Positions 49,253 through 61,765 are shown, numbered from the stretch's first letter. The stretch is 64,000 nt of DNA from Laccaria trichodermophora (GCA_018417955.1 JACTVC010000020.1:682001-746000), one strand, 5' to 3'. Program-made: numbers and translations. The notes: generated by a model from the sequence alone, not told the origin.

Positions 49253-51091
49253 ATGTCTCACATGGCGCCCATGGGTCAAACTGGCCAGTTGTCGGCTCTA
49301 GTGGATCTCATCGCAAATGCCACGAAGATAGTTGACGCTCATTATCAGAAATCCACGAAGCCCTACGTTCCATCCCTCGACGACCTGGAGTCGCACCCAT
49401 TAGACGACGAAATATCTGGTGCAGAGCTCCGTAATGCAATTCAGACCATCGAAGGCGCCTGCGCTCAACTGTCGGCTACCGTCGCACGTCCAAGTCATAC
49501 CATAGTGAATGTATGTTCTGCCACCCTCCGTACAAACTTAATCTGATCTGTGTCCGAGCAGAGACTTATGGGTGTAAGTGGCAGGAGAGTAACGTCTGAC
49601 TATTTGTTGACGTTGGCTGCAGAGCTATGAGCCCGCATGTTTAAACGTTGCTATCACGTTCAAAATCGCCGACATTCTTCAGAAAAAACCTGCAGGCATG
49701 CACGTATCTGAAGTTGGGAAGATAGCGGGACTCGACGAACGGAAACTTGGAAGGATTTTGAGATTATTGGCAACGAAGCATATTTTCCGAGAAAGTGAGT
49801 TCAGTGTTTTAGTGCAACGCACCATCAGTTGAGTCCCCTTACAGTTTCACGCGATGTCTTCGCAAATAATCGGTTGAGTTTGCAACTTCTATCTAGCAAT
49901 CCTCTCTCCAGTCTGGGACTTCACTTGTAAGCAACTCATTCAATTTCGTATTCATTCATTCACAGAAACTTAACAGCACTGATGAATGCCATAAGTCGGC
50001 AGTGTTACTATCCGAAACCCTGGCTGACCCCGATTGGGGATTCTCGTATCAGCCACAACATACCCCCTTCAACAAATATAGCAAATATCCCGAACCTCTT
50101 TTCCTATACTATGAGGGGGTGAGTCGTACAACCCTTCAATCTCCGTTTCCCACTTGCTCACAATGAGCAGACGACTCCAGAAGGCGCCAAGCTCGGTGCC
50201 CGCTTTGGGATCGGGATGATTGGCTGGGGCGCTGCGACGGAAGCGAGCGCTGTCGTACATGGTGAGATACTATCTCAATGCATTTCGAGCGTGCACTAAC
50301 ATGTAGCTATTATTATTCTTCAGCATTCCCGTGGGGAGAACTCGGTCACGGTGCCTCTGTTTGCGATGTGGGTGGGGGTATCGGACACATCACAATGCAG
50401 CTTGCCAAAGCGCATCCTACACTTCAACTCAAGTTGCAAGACTTGCCAGAGCGCATCCTACAAGCCAAGAACGAAGTTTGGCCCAAGGAATGCCCTGAAG
50501 CGATTCAGGAGAAAAGAATAGAATTCGAGCCAATCGATTTCTTGAGTGAATCCCCGATCAAAGACTGTAATGTTTATTATGTAGGGTCCACCATTTTTCT
50601 TACGCGTTCTTCATCTCACAAGATACAAACATCCCAGCTCAAGAACATCATGTAAGTTTCATCTCGAAGAATTTTGCGTCCGGCTCATTCCTTTTCTAGT
50701 CACGACTGGCCAGATGAAGATTGCGTCAAGATCTTAACGGGTGTTCGCAAGGCAATGGCACCGTACAGCCGGGTCCTCGTCCGTAAGTCGAAGAGCTACG
50801 ATTCCAAGATATACTTATGTGATATATCTATCAGAGGAATACATCTTGCAACACGCCAATCGCCTTCCCGATGATCAGTCCCAATTTATCCAGGCACCAC
50901 AACCGCTTTTGCCCAACTATGGCGTTGGCAGGCTTCGACAATACAATCTCGACATTGATATGATGACTATGTTGAACAGTGAAGAACGCCGTCTCGAAGA
51001 TTTCATCCGACTTGGCGATGCGGCGGGCCTGAAATTTGAAAAGCTTTGGGACGTAGGCGATACGGGGGTTGTGGAGTATCGTCTTCCCTAG
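49253..51091 (+). CDS. SAM-dependent O-methyltransferase (family 2)
   Basis: Exon 1 is 49253-49510. A 12-base microexon at 49562-49573 (RLMG) and an exon starting at 49623 (SYEPACLNVAITFKIADIL) follow in phase 0. This N-terminal part is the winged-helix dimerisation domain (VSEVGKIAGLDERKLGRILR). The SAM-binding loop is VCDVGGGIGHITMQLA, with LQDLPERI after it. The catalytic histidine sits in NIIHDWPDEDCVKIL, and the C-terminal block is DMMTMLNSEERRLEDFIRL followed by GLKFEKL. It belongs to the plant/fungal O-methyltransferases (sterigmatocystin 8-O-methyltransferase-like) that modify secondary-metabolite hydroxyls. No synthase gene is seen nearby, so the substrate is unknown. Confidence 0.9.
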
Positions 51092-51283
51092 TGAAAGGGG
51101 CAGCTTCTGAATGTATACTGAGCTACCGTCCCAGCACTCACTAGCAATCTGTGTCTAAGTGGAGTTTTATGAGCTGTCTATAATACACAAAGCGGTAAGT
51201 CGTGCGGAGTATGGAAGTGCATCTGGAAAACGTATACATGGGCAATCGGAGGTCGCCAATCCCTTAAAAAAGTGACCGCAAAA

Positions 51284-52803
51284 TCAAACAGACAGATCAA
51301 AAGACCAACTTGTGGCTTCAAGCATATCTTGCTTACGGATATGCAAAATTGCACGGCACGTTAATATTGAATACATGACCCGTTCCAATCTGAAAGGACA
51401 AGGTCAGCAGTGGCACTCGGAAACAAAGAATTGTAGGGGAAATTTTACGTTGTGAACAAGTTCACATACCCGTACTATGACGTTATCAACAGAGATGCCA
51501 GCCTTAAAATCATATTGTCTGACTCACTGGTAGACAGACGATGATGACAATGTTGCCGAGGGACAAACCTAACAGGATACTTAGCATGTAGAAGTCCAAT
51601 TGATTAGCATCACCGACAAAAGAGAAGAAAGTAGTAGATAAGTCCTGTAAACTTGTCAGTGAAGGCACGATGGTCAAGATTTTATACAAACCATCTCGGT
51701 AGACAACGTTCGAAAGCGTTTCCTTTCCCATACCATTGACTGGAGTTTCTCAGTCGATCGAAGAGGGAAGTTGAGTGTGACAGCACTTACGTGTGGGGAA
51801 ACCGCGAATACCCATGAGCAACAAGAGGCCTGAGAATGGGCTTTAAATGATGATTTTTGGAGGAAAGATATTTTGTGCTACCTGCATGGTAAACCATAAT
51901 CGCGGCCCAGCAAGCAACAAAAATAGGATTGGCTCCTACATGAAAACACCCAGCTGGATTTGCATAATGTGGAGGTCGAATGACTGTTGTGACAATATCC
52001 GCATGTGTTGACAAAGAGGTAAAAGTTGACTTACACTCTACAGAACGGAGGAAGAAACCCAGAGAGACATAAACTATGGCCCAATTGATAAGAAAAAATA
52101 TGGGCAATCCGATCGTGAGCCATTGAGCTTTCCCCCAGCATGCCCACGTTCTGATGGTGAGAAGTACTTGACGCGCTCTCAATAATGAACCAAGGGGATG
52201 GGTGAGGGAACGCACTCTCAGCCACGCTGGTGCCGACAGCGAACAGCCCTGTAACCGCAATCGGTCAGCGCAGTCAAACAGACTCGGGAACCAGCCAAAC
52301 GTACAAGCGCTTGTTTTGAAAGTGATACCGCAGGCTGCAGCGTGCGCCGCTCCATTGCGTGTTAAATCTTTGAGCTGACTTCTCGGTGTTACAGTGGAGG
52401 CAGCGTTGGGGAAAACACTTACAAAATGTTAACAAGGCCATATCAATGAAAGGCATATACCTAACTAGAAGGAATAGCGCCTTGACGAGGTTCCAGCGTG
52501 ATGCCCAAATCAACAATAATTCGGAATCAAGGGTTAACATATAGTCATAGACCTACAGAGAAAAACCTCGAGTCAGGATGATAATTTGAAGCAAATAAAA
52601 GACACAAACGAGCAGCATAATCGAGGCTACTGTTAAGCCGTATCTCGAATATTAGTGAGACTGATTGAAGATCTAACGCGTAACAGACCTGTCATGTACT
52701 TCACGTTTTGAGCATTAAATCTGGTCAAGAACAGAAACAATCTTACATTGCTTAGGCATGTGCTTTGCAGGATTACAACCACCTCTTCAAAGGTTAGCTT
52801 CAT
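51284..52803 (-). CDS. DUF6533 seven-helix membrane protein (second copy)
   Basis: The ATG at 52803 starts MKLTFEEVVVILQSTCLS. A spliced exon then gives VYDYMLTLDSELLLIWASRW, the DUF6533 signature. Later exons have a charged YRDGLYKI loop followed by FYMLSILLGLSLGNIVIIVCLPV. The last exon encodes LERVMYSILTCRAILHIRKQ and ends at the TGA at 51284-51286. It converges with the O-methyltransferase, leaving about 190 bases between the stops. It is divergent in sequence from the copy at 46188-47853, so not a recent tandem duplicate. Confidence 0.72.
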
Positions 52804-53168
52804 TGTAAGGACGGAGGGTAGATGGGTGATTAGCAAGTTAGTAACAGTGCTAAGGAAAGATGCATTCGAGACTCCAAGTTATAGCTTTGCGAACGGACAG
52901 GGACAGAGCATGTGAGATCTGGGGGCCGAGGCTATGACTCATGACGCTGCTATGCAGGCTAGTGTCCATGTTAATGAAACTGTACCTTTTTTGCGCCTGC
53001 TGCTTGTTTGGCTGTTGCCTTCCGAAGCGCTTTATATCCACCGGAACAATTAGAGTATCAGATTCGTCGTTTTCTCGTTGCCGGACAGTGCCATACAGAG
53101 CCTTCACCTCAAACACGAGGGTATGTAATTGAGCGGTGGAGTGTTGACAGAATACATGACTTGGAGTA
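52804..53168. other. Intergenic region
   Basis: Upstream of the second DUF6533 gene and downstream of the membrane protein gene. Nothing is recognised. Confidence 0.4.
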
Positions 53169-55124
53169 TTAACCACGGATGCCACTCCCCAACGCGCTTG
53201 CTACAGCGCCCATCATCCACCGGTTAACGAAAATAAGATGCAGCATATTGTCATCTGCTGAAAACGACCGTCCATTCTCCAGCATGCCTAGAGGCACGCC
53301 CGAGAGCCACGTCAAAGCATCAAGGACAGGCCACAACCTATCCAGTCCCCTCAACTTGAACACGATGGCCAGCACACAAACAGCAACTGAGCATGAAAAT
53401 GTCGAGTACGCCATCCAGCGGGTGGGCAGTTCTGAATCGTCCCACCATGTCTTCTCATATGATTGTTGCACCACTAACATCGACGTAACGAGAAGGGTTG
53501 TTCCGAGGCAGAGAACCACGGCCGTGTACAAGATCCAAGAGGGTGTCAGAGCGCTGGGTCCAAAGCGTAGCGTGACGCGGGTTTGTCTGACAAATATGGC
53601 ACCGAGGATAGCTGCCGCCAATCCACAGGTGGCCATGAAAAAACCAGGGCGAAGGCCGCCTTCTTTTGGAGTGGATCGGTCAAAAGTCGCGATGACCATG
53701 AGTTCTTTGCTTGAGGATCCAGGAACATACATCTTCATGCCGGGTTGCTCGTCGCTCTTTGTAAGAGCTTTCCCGTAGTACATGCTATGCCAGTCGGTTA
53801 GGCGACCAGCGTATAAGGAGTTGGCAAGGGCAACTGACGTCCACACTCCGGCAGATGTGCCGACGGATAGGAAATAGCAGACCACGATCTGACCAAAGAT
53901 CCCTGCTATGAAGAATGGGATAGCTGATCGTCGATTGATGCCACCACTGAAAACGAGGTCGCCAAACTCGGTTGCGGTGCCCGAATATGGCGCCAACTGT
54001 TGCAGGACACTATCTATGCGGGTCAGGTATGCATCGTCCGCCGATATATCTTTCATGCCCCATCTACCTGGGAGATTTTGGATTGTTAGTCTCCCAGTGT
54101 CAAGGATTGCGCCACCTAGAATTGAGATCCAGAGCGTTTGCCCGACTTCAACTCGCGCAATTTGACCAGAAAGACCGATTTCCTGAGGAGCGTTCTGTTT
54201 GAGATACTGTACGACGCGGAAGTAGGATCTCGCTAGCTCGGAAAGCGTAGCGGATACTTTGTGGCTCTGGGGCGCATAGGAATGGAAGTCAATGGCGCAG
54301 ATAGGGATGTCGTGGTTGATGAGATCAAGGTCGATTTTGTACACTGGGCCATATTCGTTGTCACCAACTCTTGTCGCCAATCCACGCAAGGGGCTTTGAG
54401 AGTGTGGGCGTCGAACCATTTGCGCTGTCACTACATATAGCGCATCCCGTTCACTTGCTACATCAATGATTGAACAGAAGGGCATGTCTTTGGTGCAAAA
54501 CACCATGTTGCTGTTGGAAAAGACTTGCACCTCCCATTCGCGAAAGGCATGGTAGTCTGTAGCCGCAAATAGAAGAAAGTCACGGGCTACAGGAGGAGGA
54601 CATTTGGTTTCGAAATTGGGAGATTGAGGGATGAGGTTGACTCGGGTCATGAGCCCCGCGGAAGTAACCCCCCATAATTCCTCGTTAAAAGGTGTCTCCA
54701 AAGGTCGGTAGGTCACGCATCGCAGTTGAGATAAGACTCGCTCCAGCGCTTGAGCCCGGGCACCGGCGCTGATAGAGTTGGAGCGCACCCAGAAGTTGGC
54801 TCTTCCATACGCGGAACGAATGCCAGGTACAAAGTGGCATGCGCTGGTGACCCAGTTGACGCGCTGCATACCACGTATGGATAGCTTTGGTAAACCTGTG
54901 AAAAGGAAAATACCTGTGACAGGCTCAATTTCCCAAAGCTCATTTGGAGATGAGCCCAAGGTGGCGTAGAGAACGGTCGCCAGGAGAAGAAGACCAGGGG
55001 GCCATGATACCACATCATTCACGGGTGCTTGAGCGAAGACAAGGGGCAAGGATAAAGCAATGATGGCTGTGGTGATGATTGTTACAGGGATACGAAGGGA
55101 CATCTTCAAGATCTGCATCTCCAT
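53169..55124 (-). CDS. Large membrane protein of unknown function, copy 1
   Basis: A single exon of 651 residues. The ATG at 55124 begins MEMQILKMSLRIPV and a hydrophobic stretch that ends FAQA, consistent with a signal peptide. A second hydrophobic segment follows (PPGLLLLATVLYATLG). A large, mostly extracellular region of about 350 residues comes next. The last 250 residues contain about five hydrophobic helices, for example FFIAGIFGQIVVCYFLSV and PGFFMATCGLAAAILGAIFV. I do not recognise the family. A close inverted copy is at 62793 onward. It is intronless, unlike almost every neighbour, and ends at the TAA at 53169-53171. Confidence 0.8.
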   Translation of the reverse strand: MEMQILKMSLRIPVTIITTAIIALSLPLVFAQAPVNDVVSWPPGLLLLATVLYATLGSSPNELWEIEPVTGIFLFTGLPKLSIRGMQRVNWVTSACHFVPGIRSAYGRANFWVRSNSISAGARAQALERVLSQLRCVTYRPLETPFNEELWGVTSAGLMTRVNLIPQSPNFETKCPPPVARDFLLFAATDYHAFREWEVQVFSNSNMVFCTKDMPFCSIIDVASERDALYVVTAQMVRRPHSQSPLRGLATRVGDNEYGPVYKIDLDLINHDIPICAIDFHSYAPQSHKVSATLSELARSYFRVVQYLKQNAPQEIGLSGQIARVEVGQTLWISILGGAILDTGRLTIQNLPGRWGMKDISADDAYLTRIDSVLQQLAPYSGTATEFGDLVFSGGINRRSAIPFFIAGIFGQIVVCYFLSVGTSAGVWTSVALANSLYAGRLTDWHSMYYGKALTKSDEQPGMKMYVPGSSSKELMVIATFDRSTPKEGGLRPGFFMATCGLAAAILGAIFVRQTRVTLRFGPSALTPSWILYTAVVLCLGTTLLVTSMLVVQQSYEKTWWDDSELPTRWMAYSTFSCSVAVCVLAIVFKLRGLDRLWPVLDALTWLSGVPLGMLENGRSFSADDNMLHLIFVNRWMMGAVASALGSGIRG

Positions 55125-55241
55125 GGTCAAGTTCCACAGCTTTCATTGTGTGGGTTGGGTTTTCTTACATGATTTGATTCATCGGCCGCACTGGATCCTT
55201 GTGTTCGATGTAACGAGTTCGTAAACTGTAGATACGACATT
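53169..55241 (-). repeat. Inverted segmental duplication, left arm
   Basis: The reverse complement of this arm is closely similar to 62684-64000. Homology covers the coding region and about 115 bases of 5' flank, including the sequence atgtcgtatctacag upstream, where a short indel separates the copies. The two arms are about 7.4 kb apart, and the right arm runs past the window edge. Confidence 0.9.
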
Positions 55242-55872
55242 GACATAGGATGATCTTGGATTTCGCTCGAAACTCACTGATTTACTACCATTGGCAAATC
55301 CATCTCTATAGCCCTCCATCCCATCCGCAACTTTCTCGCCTTGGTTTGGGACCATCGAAGAATGGTACTCTATCGGTATAGGTGGTGGTGTTCAAGTTGG
55401 CAGAAGGGAGCGCTGGGTTGCCATCCCTGTCCCGCGTGTCAGTGAACGTCATGAGCGCTAATCTGGAACGTCTAAGTTCCTCCGTGGTCGGGCCACTGCC
55501 CCAGGCTGGCATCTCCAAATAACTTGTTAACTTTACTATTCTTTAGTACAATCGACACGACTTACTTTGGCCTCCTATCGTGTTCTTTTAATTCGCAGAG
55601 GACGCCTAGTTTCTGATTGAGGCTGGGAATGGCGTAACTGGTTTCGTCTCTTTCGAGGGGATGACAAAGAGATGAGGCTGTGACGTGATGTTGTTTGTCG
55701 ACAGCCTGCCAAACAGACAAGCACAGCAACTCGCCTCACCTCCCTCGAGCCGAAGAGAAATTTCTCCTTATTGTTTCTGACCCTTCAAAACTTGGTCTTT
55801 CAAGCTTCTTTTGCTTGAACACTATTTATTAGAATGAGCTACAAAAGTATTTTCGTCGAGGTGGACATTCTA
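55242..55872. other. Intergenic region, no gene recognised
   Basis: Between the left duplication arm and the stop of the next gene. A 70-codon frame at 55306-55518 (-) has no motif. Confidence 0.4.
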
Positions 55873-57665
55873 CTACTCCTCCCCGATCCACCACTCGGGA
55901 CCGGGCTCATTTTTCCGCAGCTCCCACTCATAGATTGTTCCGTTATGTTCAGCGTACAGAGTTCTCTCGCCTGGATCAAAGAAAAGTGCGCGGACTTCAG
56001 AGTCGCCTGATTTGATGTAGAGCTTTTCTTCCGTCTCAAACGACGCCGCATCGATCACATGAATAATTTCAAGATGGGAGCTACGATCGTGCTAAGGTTC
56101 AGACCACCTTTTTGAGAGGTAGGGAAATCAGAATGTGAAAAATAGACGTATCTCTACAAATACCAGAATTTCTTTGCCTAAATTTCCACTCGTAAATTGA
56201 AGAAATCGTTGAGGCTGGAAAAGCTGCTCGGGCAAGGGGACTTCCGTGAATGTCCGTGAAGGAACTTGGCTTCGGATACCCAAAGCAAACTCGGCAGAAA
56301 ATGCAATTTCTGGTAGATCGTAAAGAAGTCTTGTTGCGGGAATAGGCAGACGGGTAGTAACGAAGGAAAATTTTGTACCACCAGAATTCAAATAGTGAAT
56401 GTCAACTGTTTCGTTGTGTCGTTGGTTTTTCGTATCCACATTTAGGAGAATGCACCTGTAGGGGGATAGCAGTGTGACTGGAGAACATCAGAAGCAAGTT
56501 CAACACGACTGCTTGATTTCGGACAAACCATGACGCGTTGGGTCGAGATCGGACTTGAGATGAAAATCTATCCTCCCCGACTCAATTAAAGGAAATTTAT
56601 TCAACGCGTCAGTTGCGGTAGTAGAGATGTGGAGCAGCTTCCAATGGTCGCCAGATTGCACCCCAAAAGTGATTCCCAATTCATTTTCGGTGGATTTTAT
56701 CAGCTCCGAATTAAGATTATTAAGGTGACCATCAACGCTACCGTTGAAAGACCACAGAGCAGAACCAACACGATGGTCGGAGCGGATTTCGTGGATTGAT
56801 AGGTGTAGATAGGGTTCAGAAGTTGTCCTGTCGAAGTACTCTGCGAATAGTAGGATCCGATTGCCTTTGATGGGGACGAACGAAATTTTGGTCAAACGCC
56901 GCGACGGATGTCTCGGGAATGATTCGTGGCTTGAAAGCAAAGTTAGCTATATACGACTTTCTCAGTGAGCGACATGTGTCAACCTCTGACCTCATGTTTC
57001 CCAGAGGAATGGATGTTGTGCTCGAATATCGTGTCGCCCCGGAAATAATAGATGATTCATTTTTGAAGAGGACAATGAGTTTGGCGAATGATCCATTCCC
57101 AGGACAAACCGAATCTGCAAAGTTCTAAATCAATACATGTACAAAAGATTCTCACAAGCTACGGTCAATGATGACGGTCTTTCTGAGAATCCTCGACTTT
57201 AGCAATGGAGAAGTTTGCTCACCCATCGATGGCGATACCCTACGTATACGATGTGGCGAAAGTAAAGCAGGGGGGCGTCAGTCATGGGCGCTTATTCAAA
57301 TTGCAATTCGTCTAGCGTGCACGTGACACCCATCTTACTCACAACCTCCACCCCAAGTCCACCCTGGGTCCACCGTTGGCGGTCTTCTCCACCGTGAACT
57401 CTCTCTGGAATACACATGTACATTCTATTTCTACAACAACTGTCTCCCGAAAATGTCATCGTCCTGAGCCCCTTCGGCTCTGACCCCCACACAGTACGAC
57501 CCGCAACGAATTTACTATGAAGCCGGGAAAATTGGCTAGAGGTGCTGTAGCCTCTGAATCGACGTTGTCATTATCGATGTTACACACCGGCTTCAAGAAA
57601 GTTATAGTGGGATCGTGGGGGGAGATGTCAAATTTTATCTCTGAACCTGGTCTAATAGTTTCCAT
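55873..57665 (-). CDS. Multi-exon gene, unknown product
   Basis: Exons can be followed backwards from the TAG at 55873-55875, which ends with ERTLYAEHNGTIYEWELRKN and WWIGEE. The preceding exon carries LNSGGTKFSFVTTRLPIPAT, and the one before it has FPRHPSRRLTKISFVPIKGN and a SALWSFNGSVDGHLNNLNSE block. An upstream piece (SSIISGATRYSSTTSIPLGNM) joins in phase two. The first ATG considered is at 57665 (METIRPGSEIKFDISPHD). The 57140-57500 part was not resolved. The final block looks like a beta-propeller-type repeat (YAEHNGTIYEWEL), but I do not claim a WD40 protein. Such proteins often follow an F-box in basidiomycetes, and none is clear here. Confidence 0.5.
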
Positions 57666-58612
57666 GGAGTGACTAGTCAAGATGCGGCACAGCTGTCCTA
57701 GGCCTACTAGTACATCCTGCGAGAGCTCTTTGCAAGTGCGAATTCAACCTCCGAAAATAAGCTGAACCAAGTTCACTTTTGAGACTTCAATCTCTCCGTC
57801 GTGGATCTAGCCATTTACCTGTCAGTCTCCGCGATATTCATTCGTTTTTGACAGTATCTGGCTAGTACCCTTCTACCGAAGGCGCCACTCGCATTCTTTC
57901 TTCAACAACCCAAGACGAGGACCCCTTAACCTGAGCTCTCTATAACATCCGAACTCAAATTTGTCTTCCTAGGTTTCTCTCTTCCCGAGCGCAAAATTGC
58001 ATCCGCTTCTTGAGCAAGAAATCATTGTTTTCTTCTGTCTAGTGACCTGCTGGTCTTCTTTCAAACCCAGACACACAGGCGAGAAATATGACACCAGATT
58101 CCAGACGTTTTTTGCGTGGTCAACAAGTTCAAGTCAAATTAAACTTTGGACGTCTACTAGACAATAAAAGCCCCACTGCCCAAGCTGAAACAATTCTATT
58201 CGGAAGAGTTTACATCTTTCTTCTTTTTTTAGGGAGTTTTTCTGCTACGCTTCCTTATTCCAATCGAAGATTCGAATGCTGTAGGAAGGGTTAGGACTAC
58301 ATAAGTAATAAGCTCTCTTGCCACAGTATACAGCGCACATTATCCTTGAACTCAGTCGTTGTAATAAATCCCGACTTGTGTCCTTAACCCAAAAAACGAC
58401 CTTCCCGTTTCTTGGGCGATTTAAAGGCGTCTGCCGTCGTGTGCACTTCCGCAGTTCCTGATATCAGGGGTTTCCAAAAGGGGTTGACACACCAGACACG
58501 TCGGCGCCATTCTTCTCCTCTCCAACCTCCATCCTCATGCTCTGATTTTCTCCTATAGCACCACATAATCCAAAGAACTCGGTGACTGGTTTACTCCTAG
58601 TTCTCTACCAAA
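57666..58612. promoter_or_regulatory. Divergent intergenic region upstream of PMT1
   Basis: About 950 bases between an unknown gene (-) and PMT1 (+). It should contain both promoters. A 68-codon frame at 58088-58294 (+) shows no motif. Confidence 0.4.
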
Positions 58613-61600
58613 ATGTCTGCCAATGTCAGGGCACGACGGCCAGCATCGCCGCCCCCAGGCATCACAACGACAACTTCACAACGATTTCCGCATCCAAGGG
58701 AAGGCCACCTCGACGCGGACGCCCGTAGAGCTGCTGCATCGAAAGGCTTTGGTCCCGGCCGAACGACGAGTTATCCACCGGGAGGATTGAATGTGACGTC
58801 TGGGGAGTGGAAGCTGTTGTTCTTCATCGTATTGGTTGCAGCAGGTGTGCGCTTGTTCCGACTGTCCAAGCCTAATAGCGTTGTGTGAGTCCTTGTTCGT
58901 GGCCCTGATATATCTAACCCTTACCGGTGCAGCTTTGACGAAGTCCATTTCGGAAAATTTGCCTCGAAATACATCAAAACGCAGTACTTTGTCGATGTGC
59001 ACCCACCACTCGCCAAGTTGCTGATAACACTGGCTGCTTTCATCTTTGGCTACGATGGCCAGTTCGATTTTAAGGACATCGCCAAGTGAGTGCCATCTCC
59101 GCATCACAGCGCTTAACCAACTCATTTTTGTAGACCATACGAGAACGTACCCTACGTCGCCATGCGAATGGTACCAGCCATTCTGGGTGTAGCTACTATC
59201 CCCATCTCCTATCTCACCCTCCGCGCCCTCGACTGCCGCGCAACCACCGCTCTCTTAGCCTCTCTCTTCCTCACATTCGAAAACGGAATGATCACTCAAT
59301 CCCGTCACATCCTCCTAGACTCCCCCCTCATCTTCTTTACAGCTCTCACAACCTTCCTCTGGGTCGGGTTCTGCAATGAGGATAAGCATGAACCGTTTAC
59401 CGAGTCATGGTGGACATGGCTCACCCTATCTGGGTTATCTCTTGGGGCAGTGTTGAGCTGCAAGTGGGTCGGGTTGTTCACCATCGCCACAGTGGGGGTC
59501 AGCACGCTATATCAACTATGGAACCTCCTTGGGGACCTGAGAGTACCACCCAGGCTGTTCGCACGGCACTTCTTAGCCCGCGCACTTTGCCTCATCGTCG
59601 TGCCCATCTTCTTCTACATGACCATGTTCGAAATCCATTTCCTGATCCTGGAAAACTCGGGTGACGGTGACGGGTTCATGAGCTCCGAATTTCAACACAC
59701 CCTCGGCGGTCGGGGAATGGCAGATACATTCGCGGACGTCGCTGTTGGATCACAAGTCACCATCCGTCACGTCAACACACAAGGCGGGTACCTCCATTCG
59801 CATCCCCACAATTACCCTGGCGGCAGTCAACAGCAACAGATCACCCTGTATCCTCACCGAGACTCCAACAACGACTTTAGGATCTTCAACGCCACTTTAG
59901 ATGGTGACACCCATTTTGATTGGGAAAATTCTCCACTAGTCTACATCACCCCAGGGATGCGCATAAAGCTCCGTCACATAGCCACGGAGAAACATGTCCA
60001 CTCCCATGATCACCGTCCCCCGGTGTCTGATGTCGACTTCCAAAACGAAGTTTCTGCTTATGGTATGCCTGGGTTCCAGGGCGACGCTAATGATGACTGG
60101 TTCGTGGAGATTGAGCATGGGGATCGCCGGGATAAGGAATCGACTAAGCGCTTGAGGACTTTGCGAACGACCTTTAGGTTGAGGCATGTCCTGACTGGGT
60201 GTTACTTGTTCTCGCACAAGGTCAAACTGCCTGAATGGGGATTCGAGCAGCAGGAGGTGACGTGCAATAAGAATGCTGTCAGGGCCAACTCGTTGTGGTT
60301 TATTGAGACATCGAGTCATCCACAATGTATGTTTTCGATATGTTTGATTCGTTGGAATTGCTGATGGGTGTGATGCGTAGTACCCCCCGACGCACCCAAG
60401 GTCAACTATAAGCTACCTGGATTCCTTGCCAAGTTCTGGGAGCTCCAGAAAGTTATGTGGACGACGAACGCTGGTCTGACCGATCGACACGCTTTTGACT
60501 CCCGTCCGGATTCATGGCCACTTCTTCGTCGTGGTATTGTGCGTTTCCGCTCTTCTGCACACGGCCATCGCTGACCATGATTGATAGAATTTTTGGGTGA
60601 AAGAACATCGTCAGATCTATCTGATCGGAAACCCTCTCGTGTGGTATCTGAGCACCCTATCTGTGGCTGCATACATCTTCGTCCGGGGTTTCCTGATTCT
60701 ACGTGCAAAGAGAGGATTCAGAGACTTTGACTCCAGTACGCCTTGCCTATCGTCCTTTCACCTCTCCCTCTAACATCTCATCCAGCCAAAGTTGTGAAAT
60801 ACGACTCACTTTGTGGTTTCCTCTTCATTGGCTGGGGCCTGCACTACTTCCCCTTCTTCCTCATGGGCCGCCAGCTCTTCCTGCATCATTACTTCCCAGC
60901 GCTCTACTTTGCTATCCTGTTATCATGTAGTGTCTTCGACCTCCTCACTTCGACGCTCCGACCTCGCATGCGGTTACAGATTGCTGGTGTACTGATTATC
61001 CTTGCCATCTGGAACTTCCAGTATTATAGCCCTCTCACGTATGGAAGTCCCTGGACGAGATCAAAGTGCGAAAAGGCAAAGATGATGAAGACGTGGGATT
61101 TCTCTTGGTGAGCTCAAAAATAGGTCTGCTGTGCATAGACCGCTTGCTGATCTTTGCTATGTATAGTCATGATTTCCACACTGATGTAAGTCACCCATCT
61201 ATCTCAACACGATATACAAGGACCAACTGACGAATCCTGATAGTATGCGCAATACGGCAACGTCGGCGTCGCAACGCCCCAAAAGTCCGCACCTGCGGTT
61301 TCAACGATTGGCGGTGAGGGTGGGGGCCGTGCGCCCATCGTTGTTGAGGATCAAAACGCACAGGGCAAGCCACATGAAGACGAACGTACTGAAACAGCAG
61401 CTGTACCAGGGAGGGCAGAACCAGGTCGTGATATCTTTGCAGGCGAGCCTATCAAGGACATCAAGAGTATGTCGAAACAGCCTGAGAAGGAAGAGGATGT
61501 ATTGGAGAGGGCACCGAAAAAGATCAGCTCGGTGGTCACTTTGTCGACGGAATCAGTGAAGGCTGAGAGCATGGAATCTTCGAAAGTTGAGACCCCAGAT

Positions 61601-61765
61601 GCAACGTCGACAGCATCGGAAAAGGAGAAGCAGGAGCCTCTGGTGGTCGTCGCTGAGGGACCTGAAGGTGCGGCGGCTAAGAAAGCTACTGCAGGTCCTT
61701 TGGTTGAGGCGGATGCTGAAGCTGAAAAAGTTGCACAAGAGTTGTATCCGGAGGCTGCGTCGTAG
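58613..61765 (+). CDS. PMT1: Protein O-mannosyltransferase, PMT1 family
   Basis: The ATG at 58613 begins exon 1 (58613-58884); seven or more exons follow to the TAG at 61763-61765. Dolichyl-phosphate-mannose:protein mannosyltransferase of the ER membrane, starting O-mannosylation of secreted and cell-wall proteins. Conserved signs include VVFDEVHFGKFASKYIKTQY (catalytic Asp-Glu loop), VDVHPPLAKLL, SRHILLDSPLIFF and several helices. The three MIR-domain segments show GGYLHSHPHNYPGGS, HVHSHDHRPPVSD and TGCYLFSHKVKLPEWGFEQQ. The C-terminal half has LIGNPLVWYLS and LHYFPFFLMGRQLFLHHYFP. The motif set fits PMT1 rather than PMT2 or PMT4. A Lys/Glu/Ser-rich tail of about 170 residues (61240-61765) extends past the usual end. 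Confidence 0.92.

Noticed and set aside
46188..52803. A biosynthetic gene cluster around the O-methyltransferase
   Set aside because: No polyketide synthase, NRPS, terpene synthase or cluster regulator is seen. One methyltransferase is not enough.
53179..53778. 199-codon plus-strand frame opposite the membrane protein
   Set aside because: Antisense shadow; its sequence follows codon constraints of the opposite strand.
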